Of a stretch of DNA of 64,000 nt, positions 30,468-39,583 are shown in pieces. Made by a program: the position numbers and the translations under genes. This DNA comes from Yeosuana marina (lineage in GTDB: Bacteria > Bacteroidota > Bacteroidia > Flavobacteriales > Flavobacteriaceae), in assembly GCF_011762485.1 (NCBI RefSeq), contig NZ_JAAKGI010000025.1, positions 107,228 to 171,227 of the forward strand, in the 5' to 3' direction. Position 1 is the first letter of the stretch, and each line of letters starts with the position of its first letter. The notes below the pieces were generated by a model. That model saw nothing but the letters and a program-made list of their open reading frames with translations. It ran no database searches and was not told the DNA's origin.

Positions 30468-31718
30468 TCAATTTTTAAAAATTTCTTTTAATAGCATTTC
30501 AAAGGCTTTATTTACAGCTTTATTAATCACTTTTGAACGATGATTACCCAACATCAACTTCTCTGAATAAACATGGGTTTTGGTTGCTATTGCAATAAAT
30601 ACAGTTCCCACTTCTGCGTCAGAATCTCCTTTTGTAGGCCCTGCATTTCCCGTAGTTGCAATGGCAAAATCTGAATTAAATAATTGTAACACCTGTTGTG
30701 CCATAGCTTCTGCTACTTGAGAGCTGACTACGGAATAAGTCTCAATTAATTCTTTTGAAACTCCTAAAACACTTGTTTTTGATTCTGTTGCATAACAAAC
30801 GACACTACCTTTAAAATAATTTGATGCTCCTGGATGTACTGTAAAACGTTCGGCTATTTTTCCTCCTGTACAACTTTCTGCTACAGCTACTGATTTCTTT
30901 AATTTAGTAAGTTGTTTTGCTACGATAGATTCCACAATTCCATCTTCATCTTCAAAGCCATAAAACTCATCTTTAATTAAAGGTAAAACAGCATCAACCT
31001 GTTTTTGAACCCCTGCAAGTATTTTATCTTTATCAAATCCTTTTGCAGACAATCTTAAACGTACTCTTCCTAAATCTGGTAAATACGCTAATTTTATAAA
31101 ATCTGGCAACGCATCTTCCCAAGATTCAATTCTTGCTGCTAGAGTACTTTCTCCTAAACCATAAACCATCAATGTTCTGTGTATGATAAATGGTAAACAA
31201 AATTTCTCTGTAAGTTTAGGAATCACTTTATTCTGAACCAGTTGTTTCATTTCAAAAGGCACCCCTGGAAGTGATATAAATACTTTTTCTTCTTTTTCAA
31301 TCCACATTCCTGGAGCTGTGCCAACAGTATTCATTAACACCGTTGCTTTTGATGGCACTAACGCTTGGTCTTTATTAACTTGTAACAGTGTTTGCCTTAC
31401 ATATTGCTTCCAGATATTTTCAATGTTTTTTAATACAGATTGATCGAGAACTAATGTATCATTGAAATATTCTGCGATTGTTTTTTTTGTAATATCATCT
31501 TTGGTCGGTCCTAACCCGCCTGTAATTAAAATAATATCTACACGGTTTTCGGCTTCCTCAAATGCTTGTAATATGTGGTTTTTGTCGTCTTGAACTGATG
31601 TAATTTGATAAACAGACACACCAATCTTATTCAACTCTTTAGCTATAAAGGCCGAATTAGTATCTACAACTTGCCCTATAAGAAGCTCATCTCCTATAGT
31701 TATAATCTCTGCAAGCAT
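30468..31718 (-). CDS. cinA: CinA family protein (competence/damage-inducible)
   Basis: A 416-residue two-domain protein. The N-terminal MoCF-like domain (LAEIITIGDELLIGQVVDTN, ITGGLGPTKDDITKKTI) is linked in the family to ADP-ribose/CoA pyrophosphatase activity. The C-terminal CinA domain (VAVAESCTGGKIAERFT, ATTGNAGPTKGDSDAEVGT) is linked to NMN deamidase activity, so NAD by-product salvage is the likely role. The ATG overlaps the stop of the upstream Hpt gene by one base (TAATG), which implies translational coupling. Confidence 0.95.
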   Translation of the reverse strand: MLAEIITIGDELLIGQVVDTNSAFIAKELNKIGVSVYQITSVQDDKNHILQAFEEAENRVDIILITGGLGPTKDDITKKTIAEYFNDTLVLDQSVLKNIENIWKQYVRQTLLQVNKDQALVPSKATVLMNTVGTAPGMWIEKEEKVFISLPGVPFEMKQLVQNKVIPKLTEKFCLPFIIHRTLMVYGLGESTLAARIESWEDALPDFIKLAYLPDLGRVRLRLSAKGFDKDKILAGVQKQVDAVLPLIKDEFYGFEDEDGIVESIVAKQLTKLKKSVAVAESCTGGKIAERFTVHPGASNYFKGSVVCYATESKTSVLGVSKELIETYSVVSSQVAEAMAQQVLQLFNSDFAIATTGNAGPTKGDSDAEVGTVFIAIATKTHVYSEKLMLGNHRSKVINKAVNKAFEMLLKEIFKN

Positions 31719-32059
31719 TATAAATTAAAATCAGATTTAATTTCATTTGTTGCTAAATCTACAGCATTTAAAACAACCTCTAATTGGTTTGTAATATCTA
31801 AATCTCTTTTTTCAAACTTACCCCAATCCTGAACTTCTATTAAGATATCTAGCACACCTAATTCAAATAAATCCACGGTAGGCTTCATTTTATGAGCAGC
31901 TTGATAAGCTGTGAAATAATCTTTTTCGGCTACAGCCTTTTTTAACCTTTCAGCATCTTCTGGAACTTCCTCTAAAAATGCTTGTGCTAACGCTCCAATG
32001 AAATCCTCATCATTATCAGCTAATTCTCTTACTCTAAATAATTTGTAGTGCTGTTCCAT
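31718..32059 (-). CDS. Hpt domain protein
   Basis: A 113-residue all-helical histidine-phosphotransfer domain. The phospho-accepting His is in YQAAHKMKPTVDLFEL near residue 57. No kinase or receiver domain is attached or adjacent, so it must work with a hybrid kinase encoded elsewhere. It starts directly after the FAH-family gene (no gap) and overlaps cinA by one base, so the three genes form a tight operon despite unrelated roles. Confidence 0.85.
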   Translation of the reverse strand: MEQHYKLFRVRELADNDEDFIGALAQAFLEEVPEDAERLKKAVAEKDYFTAYQAAHKMKPTVDLFELGVLDILIEVQDWGKFEKRDLDITNQLEVVLNAVDLATNEIKSDFNL

Positions 32060-32671
32060 TTATTTTACAGTTATTGAAAACATTTCCTTGTCTTCTATAA
32101 ATCCTTTTAGTTTATCGTTTGCAATTACTTTACCAACTCCAGCTGGAGTGCCTGTAAAGATAATATCTCCTATCTTTAATGTGAAATATTTTGACACATA
32201 TTCTATTAATTCGTCAATTTTCCATAACATATGGCTTGTATTTCCTAATTGAACAATATTTTCATTCTTTTTTAACGAAAATTTAATGGCGTTTACGTCC
32301 TCTATCTCTTTAACAGACATCCACTCTCCAATAACAGCTGCTCCATCAAAGCCTTTTGCCTTTTCCCAAGGTAACCCTTTGTCTTTTAATTGCTTTTGTA
32401 AATCGCGAGCCGTAAAATCTATACCTAAACCAATCTCATCATAATATTTATGGGCGAACTTTTTTGCTATGTACTTGCCCACTTTATTAATCTTAACTAA
32501 AATTTCTACTTCGTGATGCACATCATTAGAAAAATCCGGAATAAAAAATGGCTGTTTTTTAAGTAAAATTGCCGTGTCGGGTTTTAAAAACACGACAGGA
32601 TCTGTTGGTTTTTCGTTTTCTAATTCTTTGATATGTTCGGTATAATTACGACCAATACAAATTAATTTCAT
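32060..32671 (-). CDS. Fumarylacetoacetate hydrolase family protein
   Basis: A 203-residue single-domain FAH-family enzyme of the acylpyruvate hydrolase/oxaloacetate decarboxylase type (YcgM, FAHD1-like). Visible are IGRNYTEHIKEL, the metal ligands in HHEVEILVKI and GIDFTARDLQ, and the closing DIIFTGTPAGVG. Metal-dependent C-C bond cleavage or decarboxylation is expected; the exact substrate is unknown. It heads the FAH-Hpt-cinA operon and is preceded by a GC-rich intergenic element. Confidence 0.92.
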   Translation of the reverse strand: MKLICIGRNYTEHIKELENEKPTDPVVFLKPDTAILLKKQPFFIPDFSNDVHHEVEILVKINKVGKYIAKKFAHKYYDEIGLGIDFTARDLQKQLKDKGLPWEKAKGFDGAAVIGEWMSVKEIEDVNAIKFSLKKNENIVQLGNTSHMLWKIDELIEYVSKYFTLKIGDIIFTGTPAGVGKVIANDKLKGFIEDKEMFSITVK

Positions 32672-32689
32672 TTTTTTAAATTTTAATTT

Positions 32690-32773
32690 GGGCGTTCCCC
32701 AATCGGGTCGGGCTTTTCGTTACAAGTCCTCGCTCGTTCCTCGCTGTGGGCTTTCCTCTACAATCCCTAACGC
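32690..32773. repeat. GC-rich intergenic element, GGGCGTT...CCCTAACGC
   Basis: An 84-base block far richer in G+C than its surroundings. It starts GGGCGTTCCCC, contains TCGGGCTTTTCGTTACAA and a direct repeat CCTCGCT-CGTT-CCTCGCT, and ends ATCCCTAACGC. The ends are partly inverted (GGGCGTT against AACGC). It codes for nothing obvious and lies between the exonuclease and FAH-family genes. It resembles short repeated elements I associate with Flavobacteriaceae intergenic DNA, but only one copy is in this window. Confidence 0.5.
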
Positions 32774-32832
32774 ATGCTTCCTACAGAGTTCCGGTCACAC
32801 TAAAAACCAGGACTTTTTGATTCTTATTTCTT

Positions 32833-33606
32833 TTAAATTTTATTATTAAAACTTCTTAATTTAATAGCCGTCAATACCTTTTTTGTGTACAACGGAAAAT
32901 CAGCATTAAGCAACCAACCAAAATAACCAGGCTCTGACTCTAAAACATCTGTTACTAATTTACCTTTATGCTTTCCGAAAGAAAAACATTCTTCGCCCTT
33001 TTTGTTATAACTTATAAATCCAGCAAAATCTGCAAACTTTTTACGCGAACTAAATTCTGCTAAAAACTTGGTATCATTCTCAATATCATCATATTTCGCA
33101 ATTTGAGCTTTTAAAACTTCAAAGGTTGCTTTAGTATCGGCTTCAGCTCCATGAGCACCTTCTAATTCTTTGTTGCAATAAAACTGATACGCAGCACTTA
33201 AAGTACGTTGTTCCATTTTATGAAAAATAGTTTGCACATCAACCGCTAATCTGTTTTTCATATCAAAATCAACATCAGCACGTAACATTTCTTCTGCCAA
33301 AAGCGGAATATCAAATCTATTCGAATTAAAACCTCCTAAATCTGAATCTTTAATCATATTATAAATCTCCTTTGCCAGTTCTTTAAACGTTGGTTTATCG
33401 GCAACATCTTCATCTGTAATTCCATGAATAGCGGTTACTTCTTTAGGAATTGGAACACCTGGATTTACTAACCATGTTTTTGTTTCTTCTTTTCCGTCAG
33501 GAAATACTTTTAATATAGAAATTTCTACGATGCGATCTTTAGAAATATTAATTCCTGTTGTTTCAAGATCAAAAAAACAAATAGGTTTTGAAAGATTAAG
33601 ATTCAT
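32833..33606 (-). CDS. DEDDh 3'-5' exonuclease with ExoX-type C-terminus
   Basis: A 257-residue DnaQ-like nuclease. Motif Exo I is FFDLETTGINISKDRIVEI, Exo II contains GFNSNRFDIPLL and Exo III is HGAEADTKATFEV (His-x4-Asp), so all catalytic acids and the His are present. The tail (about 200-250), FSFGKHKGKLVTDVL...YFGWLLNADFP, matches the module of the small DUF3820 protein in this window and the C-terminus of ExoX-like enzymes. Roles in DNA repair or trimming are likely. A TATATTTG box lies just upstream at 33625-33632. It is divergent from the secreted glutaredoxin-like gene. Confidence 0.93.
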   Translation of the reverse strand: MNLNLSKPICFFDLETTGINISKDRIVEISILKVFPDGKEETKTWLVNPGVPIPKEVTAIHGITDEDVADKPTFKELAKEIYNMIKDSDLGGFNSNRFDIPLLAEEMLRADVDFDMKNRLAVDVQTIFHKMEQRTLSAAYQFYCNKELEGAHGAEADTKATFEVLKAQIAKYDDIENDTKFLAEFSSRKKFADFAGFISYNKKGEECFSFGKHKGKLVTDVLESEPGYFGWLLNADFPLYTKKVLTAIKLRSFNNKI

Positions 33607-33624
33607 TATTTATTATACTTTTTG

Positions 33625-33632
33625 CAAATATA
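33625..33632 (-). promoter_or_regulatory. Possible -7 element of the exonuclease gene
   Basis: The minus strand reads TATATTTG, an exact TAnnTTTG box 18 bases before the exonuclease ATG; no TTG at the ideal spacing. Confidence 0.45.
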
Positions 33633-33673
33633 CTTTTAAAATTTTACTTAAATTTACTTAAACGGAATGTATC

Positions 33674-34309
33674 ATGTTTAAGTTTTTAATATACATAATT
33701 TCATTTTTTATTATTCAAATTGCATGGTCACAAAACAACAATCATCCTTATGTAAAGTTAATAGAAAAAAAGAATGGCAAACGCTTAGAACTTTTTGCAA
33801 AAAACAGTGATACTGTAAGCTATTCTATTTTCTTAAGAGTTACTACAGATGATTTTAGAAGAAGTAGCAACCGACCTGTTTTGGAAACTATCTATCCGAA
33901 AAGTGAAAAACACTTATTAACACTGATTAAATTAGCTAACAAAGAAGGATTGTATGAGTATCAATTTATAGTCAATAAATATACTGAAGAATTAAGTTTT
34001 ACTAAAGACCATGATGGCGTTGAAATAAATTTTAACGATGCTTTAAAAAGCAAATCAGTTGTTGTATTTGAAACAGATGATTGTGATATTTGTGATCAAG
34101 CAAAAAGAATACTCACGAATAATGATATCTCATTTAAAACTTACAATTTCAGTAATAACCCATCTGAAATTTTTAACCTTTTAAAGATACAGAAAGACAC
34201 AATAGACAAAACCTTTATCTTAAAAATTCAAGATTCAATTTACGATAATATAGAAACTAAAGACACTCTCATTGAAACCTTTAAAAAATATTTTCCAGAG
34301 ATAAATTAA
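33674..34309 (+). CDS. Secreted protein with glutaredoxin-like C-terminus
   Basis: A 211-residue protein that I cannot name. A signal peptide ends near AWSQ. Residues about 25-125 are a short beta-rich region without known motifs. The C-terminal 85 residues begin VVVFETDDCDICDQAKRIL, a beta strand then CxxC then helix as in glutaredoxin/thioredoxin folds. It may be an exported thiol-disulfide protein. It overlaps the 3' end of the convergent E2 gene by four bases. Confidence 0.7.
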   Translation: MFKFLIYIISFFIIQIAWSQNNNHPYVKLIEKKNGKRLELFAKNSDTVSYSIFLRVTTDDFRRSSNRPVLETIYPKSEKHLLTLIKLANKEGLYEYQFIVNKYTEELSFTKDHDGVEINFNDALKSKSVVVFETDDCDICDQAKRILTNNDISFKTYNFSNNPSEIFNLLKIQKDTIDKTFILKIQDSIYDNIETKDTLIETFKKYFPEIN

Positions 34310-35658
34310 ATCTCTCTATTACTATCCCATGCTTCTAAATAATCTTTAACAGCCTTTACAAATTGTCCGCCAAGAGCACCATTAACCACACGATGGTCGT
34401 AAGAATGCGACAAGAACATTTTGTAACGAATACCAATAAAATCACCGTCGGGTGTTTCAATTACCGCAGGCACTTTTCGTATAGCACCAAGTGCTAAAAT
34501 ACCAACTTGAGGCTGATTAATAATTGGCGTTCCCATAATACTACCAAAAGTTCCAACATTAGTTACGGTATACGTTCCTCCTTGAATCTCGTCTGGTTTT
34601 AACTTGTTGGTTCTTGCTCTGTTTGCCAAGTCATTAACTTGTTTAGTCATCCCAACCAAATTAAGCTGATCTGCATTTTTTATAACAGGCACGATTAAAT
34701 TACCATCTGCTAAGGATGCAGCCATTCCTAAATTGATATTTTTCTTTTTAACAATGGTATCGCCTTGAACTGAGATATTCATCATTGGGTAATCACGAAG
34801 TGCTTTCGCTATTGCTTCCATAAAAATGGGCGTAAACGTTAAATTTTCGCCTTCGCGCTTGGCGAAACTATCCTTAACTTTTTTTCTCCAATTCCATATA
34901 TTAGTCACATCGGCTTCAATAAAACTTTGAACATGGGCCGATGTTTGAACGGACTCTACCATATGATGAGCAATAAGTTTACCCATTCGTGTCATTTCAA
35001 TAATTTCATCGTCACCACTTGAAACAACGGATACTTTTTCTGCTCTTGGAACCTCAACAGGTTTAACGGATTTTTGAGGCGCTTCTTTTACTTCTTCAAC
35101 AACAGATTGGGTTACGACAGGCTCAACCTCTGGTTTGCTTCCTCCTTTCTTTTCTATATAACTAAGAATATCGTCTTTGGTTACTCTTCCTTCTTTTCCT
35201 GTTCCTTTGATCGCATCTAATTCAGATTGAGAAACCCCTTCTTGTTTTGCTATATTTTTTACTAAAGGTGAATAAAAACGATTTTCGGTTGAAGATATTG
35301 GTGTAGCCGCTTCTTTTGCAGAAACTACAGTTTTCTCGACTTCAGAAATCACTTCAGGAGAAACATCTTTTGGTTCTTGGGTTTCTCCAGATGATTGGGA
35401 TGTATTAGATTCCTCTTCGTCAGTTTCAATAATAGCTAACACCTGCCCTACTTGAACAACATCATCTACATTAAAAAATTTTTCAACCAATACGCCGTCA
35501 ACCTCACTCGGCACCTCGCTATCTACTTTGTCAGTTGCAATTTCAAGAACTGCCTCATCAAGTTCAATAGTATCTCCAACTTCTTTTAACCATGATGTGA
35601 TTGTTGCTTCTGCAACACTCTCTCCCATTTTTGGTAACTTAAGCTCAAATCTTGCCAT
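34306..35658 (-). CDS. 2-oxoacid dehydrogenase complex E2 (dihydrolipoamide acyltransferase)
   Basis: A 450-residue acyltransferase. The N-terminal lipoyl domain carries the modified Lys at residue 44 (EIATDKVDSEVPS). A flexible linker is followed by a peripheral-subunit-binding domain (about 130-170, YSPLVKNIAKQEGVS...GKEGRVTKDDIL) and a catalytic core from about 220. The active-site segment is SHSYDHRVVNGALGG: the His is present but the usual Asp of HRVVDG is Asn. The branched-chain 2-oxoacid complex is most likely; E1 and E3 are not in the window. Confidence 0.9.
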   Translation of the reverse strand: MARFELKLPKMGESVAEATITSWLKEVGDTIELDEAVLEIATDKVDSEVPSEVDGVLVEKFFNVDDVVQVGQVLAIIETDEEESNTSQSSGETQEPKDVSPEVISEVEKTVVSAKEAATPISSTENRFYSPLVKNIAKQEGVSQSELDAIKGTGKEGRVTKDDILSYIEKKGGSKPEVEPVVTQSVVEEVKEAPQKSVKPVEVPRAEKVSVVSSGDDEIIEMTRMGKLIAHHMVESVQTSAHVQSFIEADVTNIWNWRKKVKDSFAKREGENLTFTPIFMEAIAKALRDYPMMNISVQGDTIVKKKNINLGMAASLADGNLIVPVIKNADQLNLVGMTKQVNDLANRARTNKLKPDEIQGGTYTVTNVGTFGSIMGTPIINQPQVGILALGAIRKVPAVIETPDGDFIGIRYKMFLSHSYDHRVVNGALGGQFVKAVKDYLEAWDSNREI

Positions 35659-35748
35659 ATCTATAACGTAATACTCTTTTTTTTATTTCCGATTGCAAAA
35701 TTAACGAAAAAACATCAATTTTGTTAAACTATTTATAATTAAATCTGT

Positions 35749-36849
35749 TTAAAACTTAATAATCTCACCCCTACAAACAGCATTATCACTACCAATAACA
35801 AAGTTAGAATCTTTTGAAATAATTTTATAAGTTACTAACTTATTGTTACTATTTTTTTCTACAGATGTAATAATTTGTTTAAAACTCTGGTTATTGCCAT
35901 CAAATATAATTTCGGTATTTTCTGGAATTATATCATTTAAATGAGACTTTAAAGCAAGCTTTTTATTTAATACTTTTTGTAAATCAATATTCTCTTTATC
36001 TGAAATTAAAAAATAACGTTCTACACTTTTTTTGTTAGGAAAAGAGACTCTTCTGGTAAAATAGGCCAAAATGATTCCTAACCTCACTATTGAATTATAA
36101 AATATATTTTTCTTAAAATGTTTCGTATAAAAAATTTGCATAGCACCATAGAAACGCTTCGCATATAACCTATCTCTTAAGGTACTTTCACCTTTAAAGT
36201 GAATCACTGTTGATGTACCATAATAGTAATTTTCAAATCCAGATTTTAAAACTCTATAAGATAGATCAATGTCTTCACCATACATAAAATAATCTTCATC
36301 AAACCCTTCAACAGTTAGATAAGTTTGGCGTTTTAGAAACATAAAAGCTCCAACAAGAATATCTACTTTTCCTATACTGTTTTCATTAAGCTGAACTGCA
36401 TAATAGTCTTTTGAATTTCCTAACAGCTTTTTTAATGCTGCTTTTATAAATGGGATATTTCGCTTGCTTTCAGGTAAAAATTCGCCCCGTCCATTAATTA
36501 GTTTACAGCCTACTATACCTAGTTTTTTTTTATCTTCGGAAAACGCTAATAGTTTTTCAAAGATATCTTCAGGAACAACGGTATCCGGATTTAAAATACA
36601 AATATAGTCACCTGTCGCCTTACTGACACCAATATTATTTCCTTTTGAAAACCCATAATTCTCAGTATTCTCGATAAGAATAACATCAGAGAATAACTCC
36701 TTGACCATTTTACAGCTTTCATCTTCAGAATGGTTATCAACAACAATAATTTCAGACTCTAAATTTTTAGTAGCCTCTTGTACACTTTTTAGACACAATT
36801 CTAAAAAGTAACGCACATTATAATTTAAAATGATAACTGAAAGTTTCAA
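35749..36849 (-). CDS. Glycosyltransferase family 2 (rhamnosyltransferase-like)
   Basis: A 366-residue GT-A enzyme. The N-terminus reads LSVIILNYNVRYFLELCL with EIIVVDNHSEDES, the acidic nucleotide-binding segment is ICILNPDTVVP, and the acceptor-side segment is GFDEDYFMYGEDIDLSYR. This pattern matches the WbbL-like group that often adds rhamnose to surface polysaccharide. A helical C-terminus follows. It lies eight bases downstream of recR on the same strand, an accidental-looking operon. Confidence 0.88.
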   Translation of the reverse strand: MKLSVIILNYNVRYFLELCLKSVQEATKNLESEIIVVDNHSEDESCKMVKELFSDVILIENTENYGFSKGNNIGVSKATGDYICILNPDTVVPEDIFEKLLAFSEDKKKLGIVGCKLINGRGEFLPESKRNIPFIKAALKKLLGNSKDYYAVQLNENSIGKVDILVGAFMFLKRQTYLTVEGFDEDYFMYGEDIDLSYRVLKSGFENYYYGTSTVIHFKGESTLRDRLYAKRFYGAMQIFYTKHFKKNIFYNSIVRLGIILAYFTRRVSFPNKKSVERYFLISDKENIDLQKVLNKKLALKSHLNDIIPENTEIIFDGNNQSFKQIITSVEKNSNNKLVTYKIISKDSNFVIGSDNAVCRGEIIKF

Positions 36850-36857
36850 ATGAGAGA

Positions 36858-37475
36858 TTAAAGTTTTAAAGTGTTTTCAAAAGGAATTCTATTCACGATG
36901 CTTCTTCCTAAGGTTATTTCGTCTGCATACTCTAGCTCATCACCCACTGAAATCCCTCTTGCTATTGTTGATGTTGTTACTTTATAATCTTGTATTTGCT
37001 TGAAAATATAAAAATTAGTAGTGTCGCCTTCCATAGTAGAGCTTAACGCAAAAATAAGCTCTTTAATATGTCCTTGCTTCACTTTATCGACTAGTGATTC
37101 TATGTTTAAATCATGAGGTCCAATACCATCCATGGGAGAAATTTTTCCTCCTAAAACATGATACAACCCTTTAAAAGAACTCGTGTTTTCGATAGCCATC
37201 ACATCTCTAATATCTTCCACAACACAAATAATCTCTTCATTTCTATTAGGATTAGAACAAATTTCGCAAAGCTCCACATCACTAATATTATGGCAAGACT
37301 TACAAAACTTAATATCATTTCGCATAGTCTGCAAAGACTCAGATAATGAAACGATCCGTTCTTTAGGCTGCTTTAACATATGAAGAACCAACCGTAAAGC
37401 GGTCCGTTTTCCAATACCAGGAAGTTGAGACATCTCATTAACTGCACGTTCTAATAATTTTGAAGAAAATTCCAT
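36858..37475 (-). CDS. recR: Recombination mediator protein RecR
   Basis: A 205-residue protein that acts with RecO/RecF to load RecA at gaps. It has the helix-hairpin-helix [20 protein letters not shown], the zinc finger [16 protein letters not shown], the Toprim segment [14 protein letters not shown] with [15 protein letters not shown], and the C-terminal [18 protein letters not shown]. Complete and of normal length. A TACCTTCG -7-like box lies just before the ATG. Confidence 0.97.
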   Translation of the reverse strand: MEFSSKLLERAVNEMSQLPGIGKRTALRLVLHMLKQPKERIVSLSESLQTMRNDIKFCKSCHNISDVELCEICSNPNRNEEIICVVEDIRDVMAIENTSSFKGLYHVLGGKISPMDGIGPHDLNIESLVDKVKQGHIKELIFALSSTMEGDTTNFYIFKQIQDYKVTTSTIARGISVGDELEYADEITLGRSIVNRIPFENTLKL

Positions 37476-37480
37476 GAATG

Positions 37481-37488
37481 CGAAGGTA
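37481..37488 (-). promoter_or_regulatory. Possible -7 element of recR
   Basis: The minus strand reads TACCTTCG, a common variant of TAnnTTTG, five bases before the recR ATG. If used, the leader would be very short. Confidence 0.35.
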
Positions 37489-37587
37489 CTTAATTTTAAA
37501 AAAACGAAATAGATTGAAGTAATTAAAAAAGTGTTTTTTGAAATTTATAATATAAAAGAATTAATTTCGAAAATATTTAAAGCGTAC

Positions 37588-39030
37588 ATGTCTTCAAAAA
37601 CAATTTTATTTTTAATAGCTGCTTACTTTGGCTTGCTAATTTTAATATCCTATTTCACGGGAAAAAAATCTGATAATGACACTTTTTTTAATGCAAACAA
37701 ACAAGCTCCTTGGTATATAGTTGCTTTTGGAATGATTGGCGCTTCACTATCTGGAGTTACTTTTATTTCCGTTCCTGGTTGGGTTGAAGCCTCTCAATTT
37801 AGTTATATGCAAGTGGTTTTGGGCTATATTGTTGGCTATATAGTTATTGGAACTGTTTTATTACCTCTTTATTACAAACTGAACCTAACATCCATTTACA
37901 CCTATCTAGAGCAACGATTTGGGAAATATTCCTATAAAACTGGTGCGTCATTTTTCCTAATTTCCAGAATTGTAATCGCAAGTTTTAGATTATTTTTAGT
38001 TGCTAACGTATTGCAAACCATTCTATTTAATGATTTGGGAATTACCTTTTGGCAAACGGTTTGTATTACCGTACTGCTTATTTGGGTTTACACATTTAGA
38101 TCGGGTATGAAAACAATTATCTGGACCGATACCTTACAAACATTGTTTATGCTTATAGCTATTGGCGTTACCATTTATTTTGTAAGTAGCGACCTTGGAA
38201 TACAAAATGGAAATTTATTGAGTTATGTTTTAGATAACGATCTATCAAAAACATTCTTTTTTGATGACTATAAATCTGGTAATTACTTTTGGAAACAATT
38301 TATTTCTGGCGCTTTTATTGCCATTGTTATGACTGGTTTAGACCAAGACAATATGCAAAAAAACCTGAGTTGTAAATCTCTTAAAGAGGCGAAAAAAAAC
38401 ATGTTCTGGTTTACAATTGTTCTAACCATTGTTAATTTTTTAGTTTTAAGTTTAGGCTTGCTTTTAACAGTTTATGCGGAGCAACATGGCATCGATGCTC
38501 ATAAAGATAATTTATTCCCGATTCTGGCAAAAAACCACTTAGGCTTTGGCATTCTTGCCTTTTTTATATTGGGTTTAATTGCTGCAGCTTATAGTAGTGC
38601 TGATAGTGCGTTAACATCGCTTACGACTTCTTTTAGTATTGACATTTTAGATATTGAAAAAAAATATAGCATTGACAAACAAGTTTCGACCAGAAAGAAA
38701 ATTCATATCTTAATTTCAGTCATTTTAATTTTAACCATCATCACCTTTAAATATCTTATCAGAGACGAGAGCGTCATTGCTAAATTATTTGTTTTTGCAG
38801 GATACACCTATGGTCCATTACTCGGTTTATATGCTTTTGGGCTCTTTACCAAATTTCAGATTAAAGACAAATGGGTTCCAATAATAGCTATACTATCTCC
38901 CATTTCTTCCTATTTTATAAGTATGAATAGCTACAAATGGTTCGGATTTGAATTTGGGTTTTTCGTTTTAATTTTGAATGGTCTTTTAACCTATTTAGGG
39001 TTAATATTGATTCGTAGAAAGCAGCACTAA
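37588..39030 (+). CDS. Sodium:solute symporter
   Basis: A 480-residue SSS-family transporter with about 13 hydrophobic helices. The N-terminal helix, then SDNDTFFNANKQAPWYIVAFGMIGASLSGVTFISVPG, is the typical family opening that includes sodium-site residues. A mid-protein GLIAAAYSSADSALTSLTTSFS segment is also typical. The start is placed at the ATG at 37588 (MSSKTILFL); a GTG at 37531 would add 19 residues without family support. The solute is unknown. The 3' end overlaps the convergent CoA-binding gene by 30 bases. Confidence 0.9.
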   Translation: MSSKTILFLIAAYFGLLILISYFTGKKSDNDTFFNANKQAPWYIVAFGMIGASLSGVTFISVPGWVEASQFSYMQVVLGYIVGYIVIGTVLLPLYYKLNLTSIYTYLEQRFGKYSYKTGASFFLISRIVIASFRLFLVANVLQTILFNDLGITFWQTVCITVLLIWVYTFRSGMKTIIWTDTLQTLFMLIAIGVTIYFVSSDLGIQNGNLLSYVLDNDLSKTFFFDDYKSGNYFWKQFISGAFIAIVMTGLDQDNMQKNLSCKSLKEAKKNMFWFTIVLTIVNFLVLSLGLLLTVYAEQHGIDAHKDNLFPILAKNHLGFGILAFFILGLIAAAYSSADSALTSLTTSFSIDILDIEKKYSIDKQVSTRKKIHILISVILILTIITFKYLIRDESVIAKLFVFAGYTYGPLLGLYAFGLFTKFQIKDKWVPIIAILSPISSYFISMNSYKWFGFEFGFFVLILNGLLTYLGLILIRRKQH

Positions 39031-39366
39031 AGAACAAGCTACTTCATAAAAAATATCATTTTCTTCTAAAATTTTATAGAATTCAGGATTTTCTGTTCCG
39101 GGATTAAAGATGACGCGTTCAGGTTTTAACGATACAATATAATCATAATACATTTTTTGATTATCCACATTTACATACAAAGTCACCGTATGCACATTTT
39201 TATAAGGCAATAATTTTGTATCAATTTTCACGCCTTCAATTTTACCCGATTTCAACCCAAATGCAACTACTTCAAATTGATGATTAACAAGTCTTTGAAC
39301 GGCTAAATGAGAGTATCTATGAGGCTTTAAGGAAGCGCCTATAACCAAAGTTTTTTTCTGTTTCAT
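39001..39366 (-). CDS. CoA-binding domain protein
   Basis: A 121-residue single Rossmann-like domain of the CoA_binding family (YccU-like). It begins KKTLVIGASLKPHRYSHLAV and contains VVAFGLKSG, TLYVNVDNQ and RVIFNPGTENPEF. Such proteins bind CoA or nucleotides and have no assigned role. Its 3' end overlaps the symporter gene on the other strand by 30 bases. Confidence 0.88.
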   Translation of the reverse strand: MKQKKTLVIGASLKPHRYSHLAVQRLVNHQFEVVAFGLKSGKIEGVKIDTKLLPYKNVHTVTLYVNVDNQKMYYDYIVSLKPERVIFNPGTENPEFYKILEENDIFYEVACSLVLLSTNQY

Positions 39367-39490
39367 GTGTTCATATTTATTATTTTTCAGTGGTCATCTG
39401 TCATTCTCAAATAATCATTCCCTTGGGTGATTAATCCCTCTTTTATGCTCATTTTATAATGTTAAAAAACTGTTAAGACAATTATTAAAA

Positions 39491-39515
39491 GTAACATATT
39501 AAAAGATTAGTCGTC
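39491..39515 (+). promoter_or_regulatory. ECF-like promoter candidate upstream of the TonB-type receptor
   Basis: GTAAC (39491-39495) followed after 16 bases by CGTC (39512-39515), in the context TTAGTCGTCTATT. It resembles the two mirrored sites at 55030-55113, where GTAAC and CGTC are 17 bases apart. It lies 68 bases before the receptor ATG. One base shorter spacing and a single example make this tentative. Confidence 0.35.
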
Positions 39516-39583
39516 TATTCCACAAAACCTAATCTAATTAAATCAAATAATAATCAACCAACAAATAATCTATCAATCAAAAA

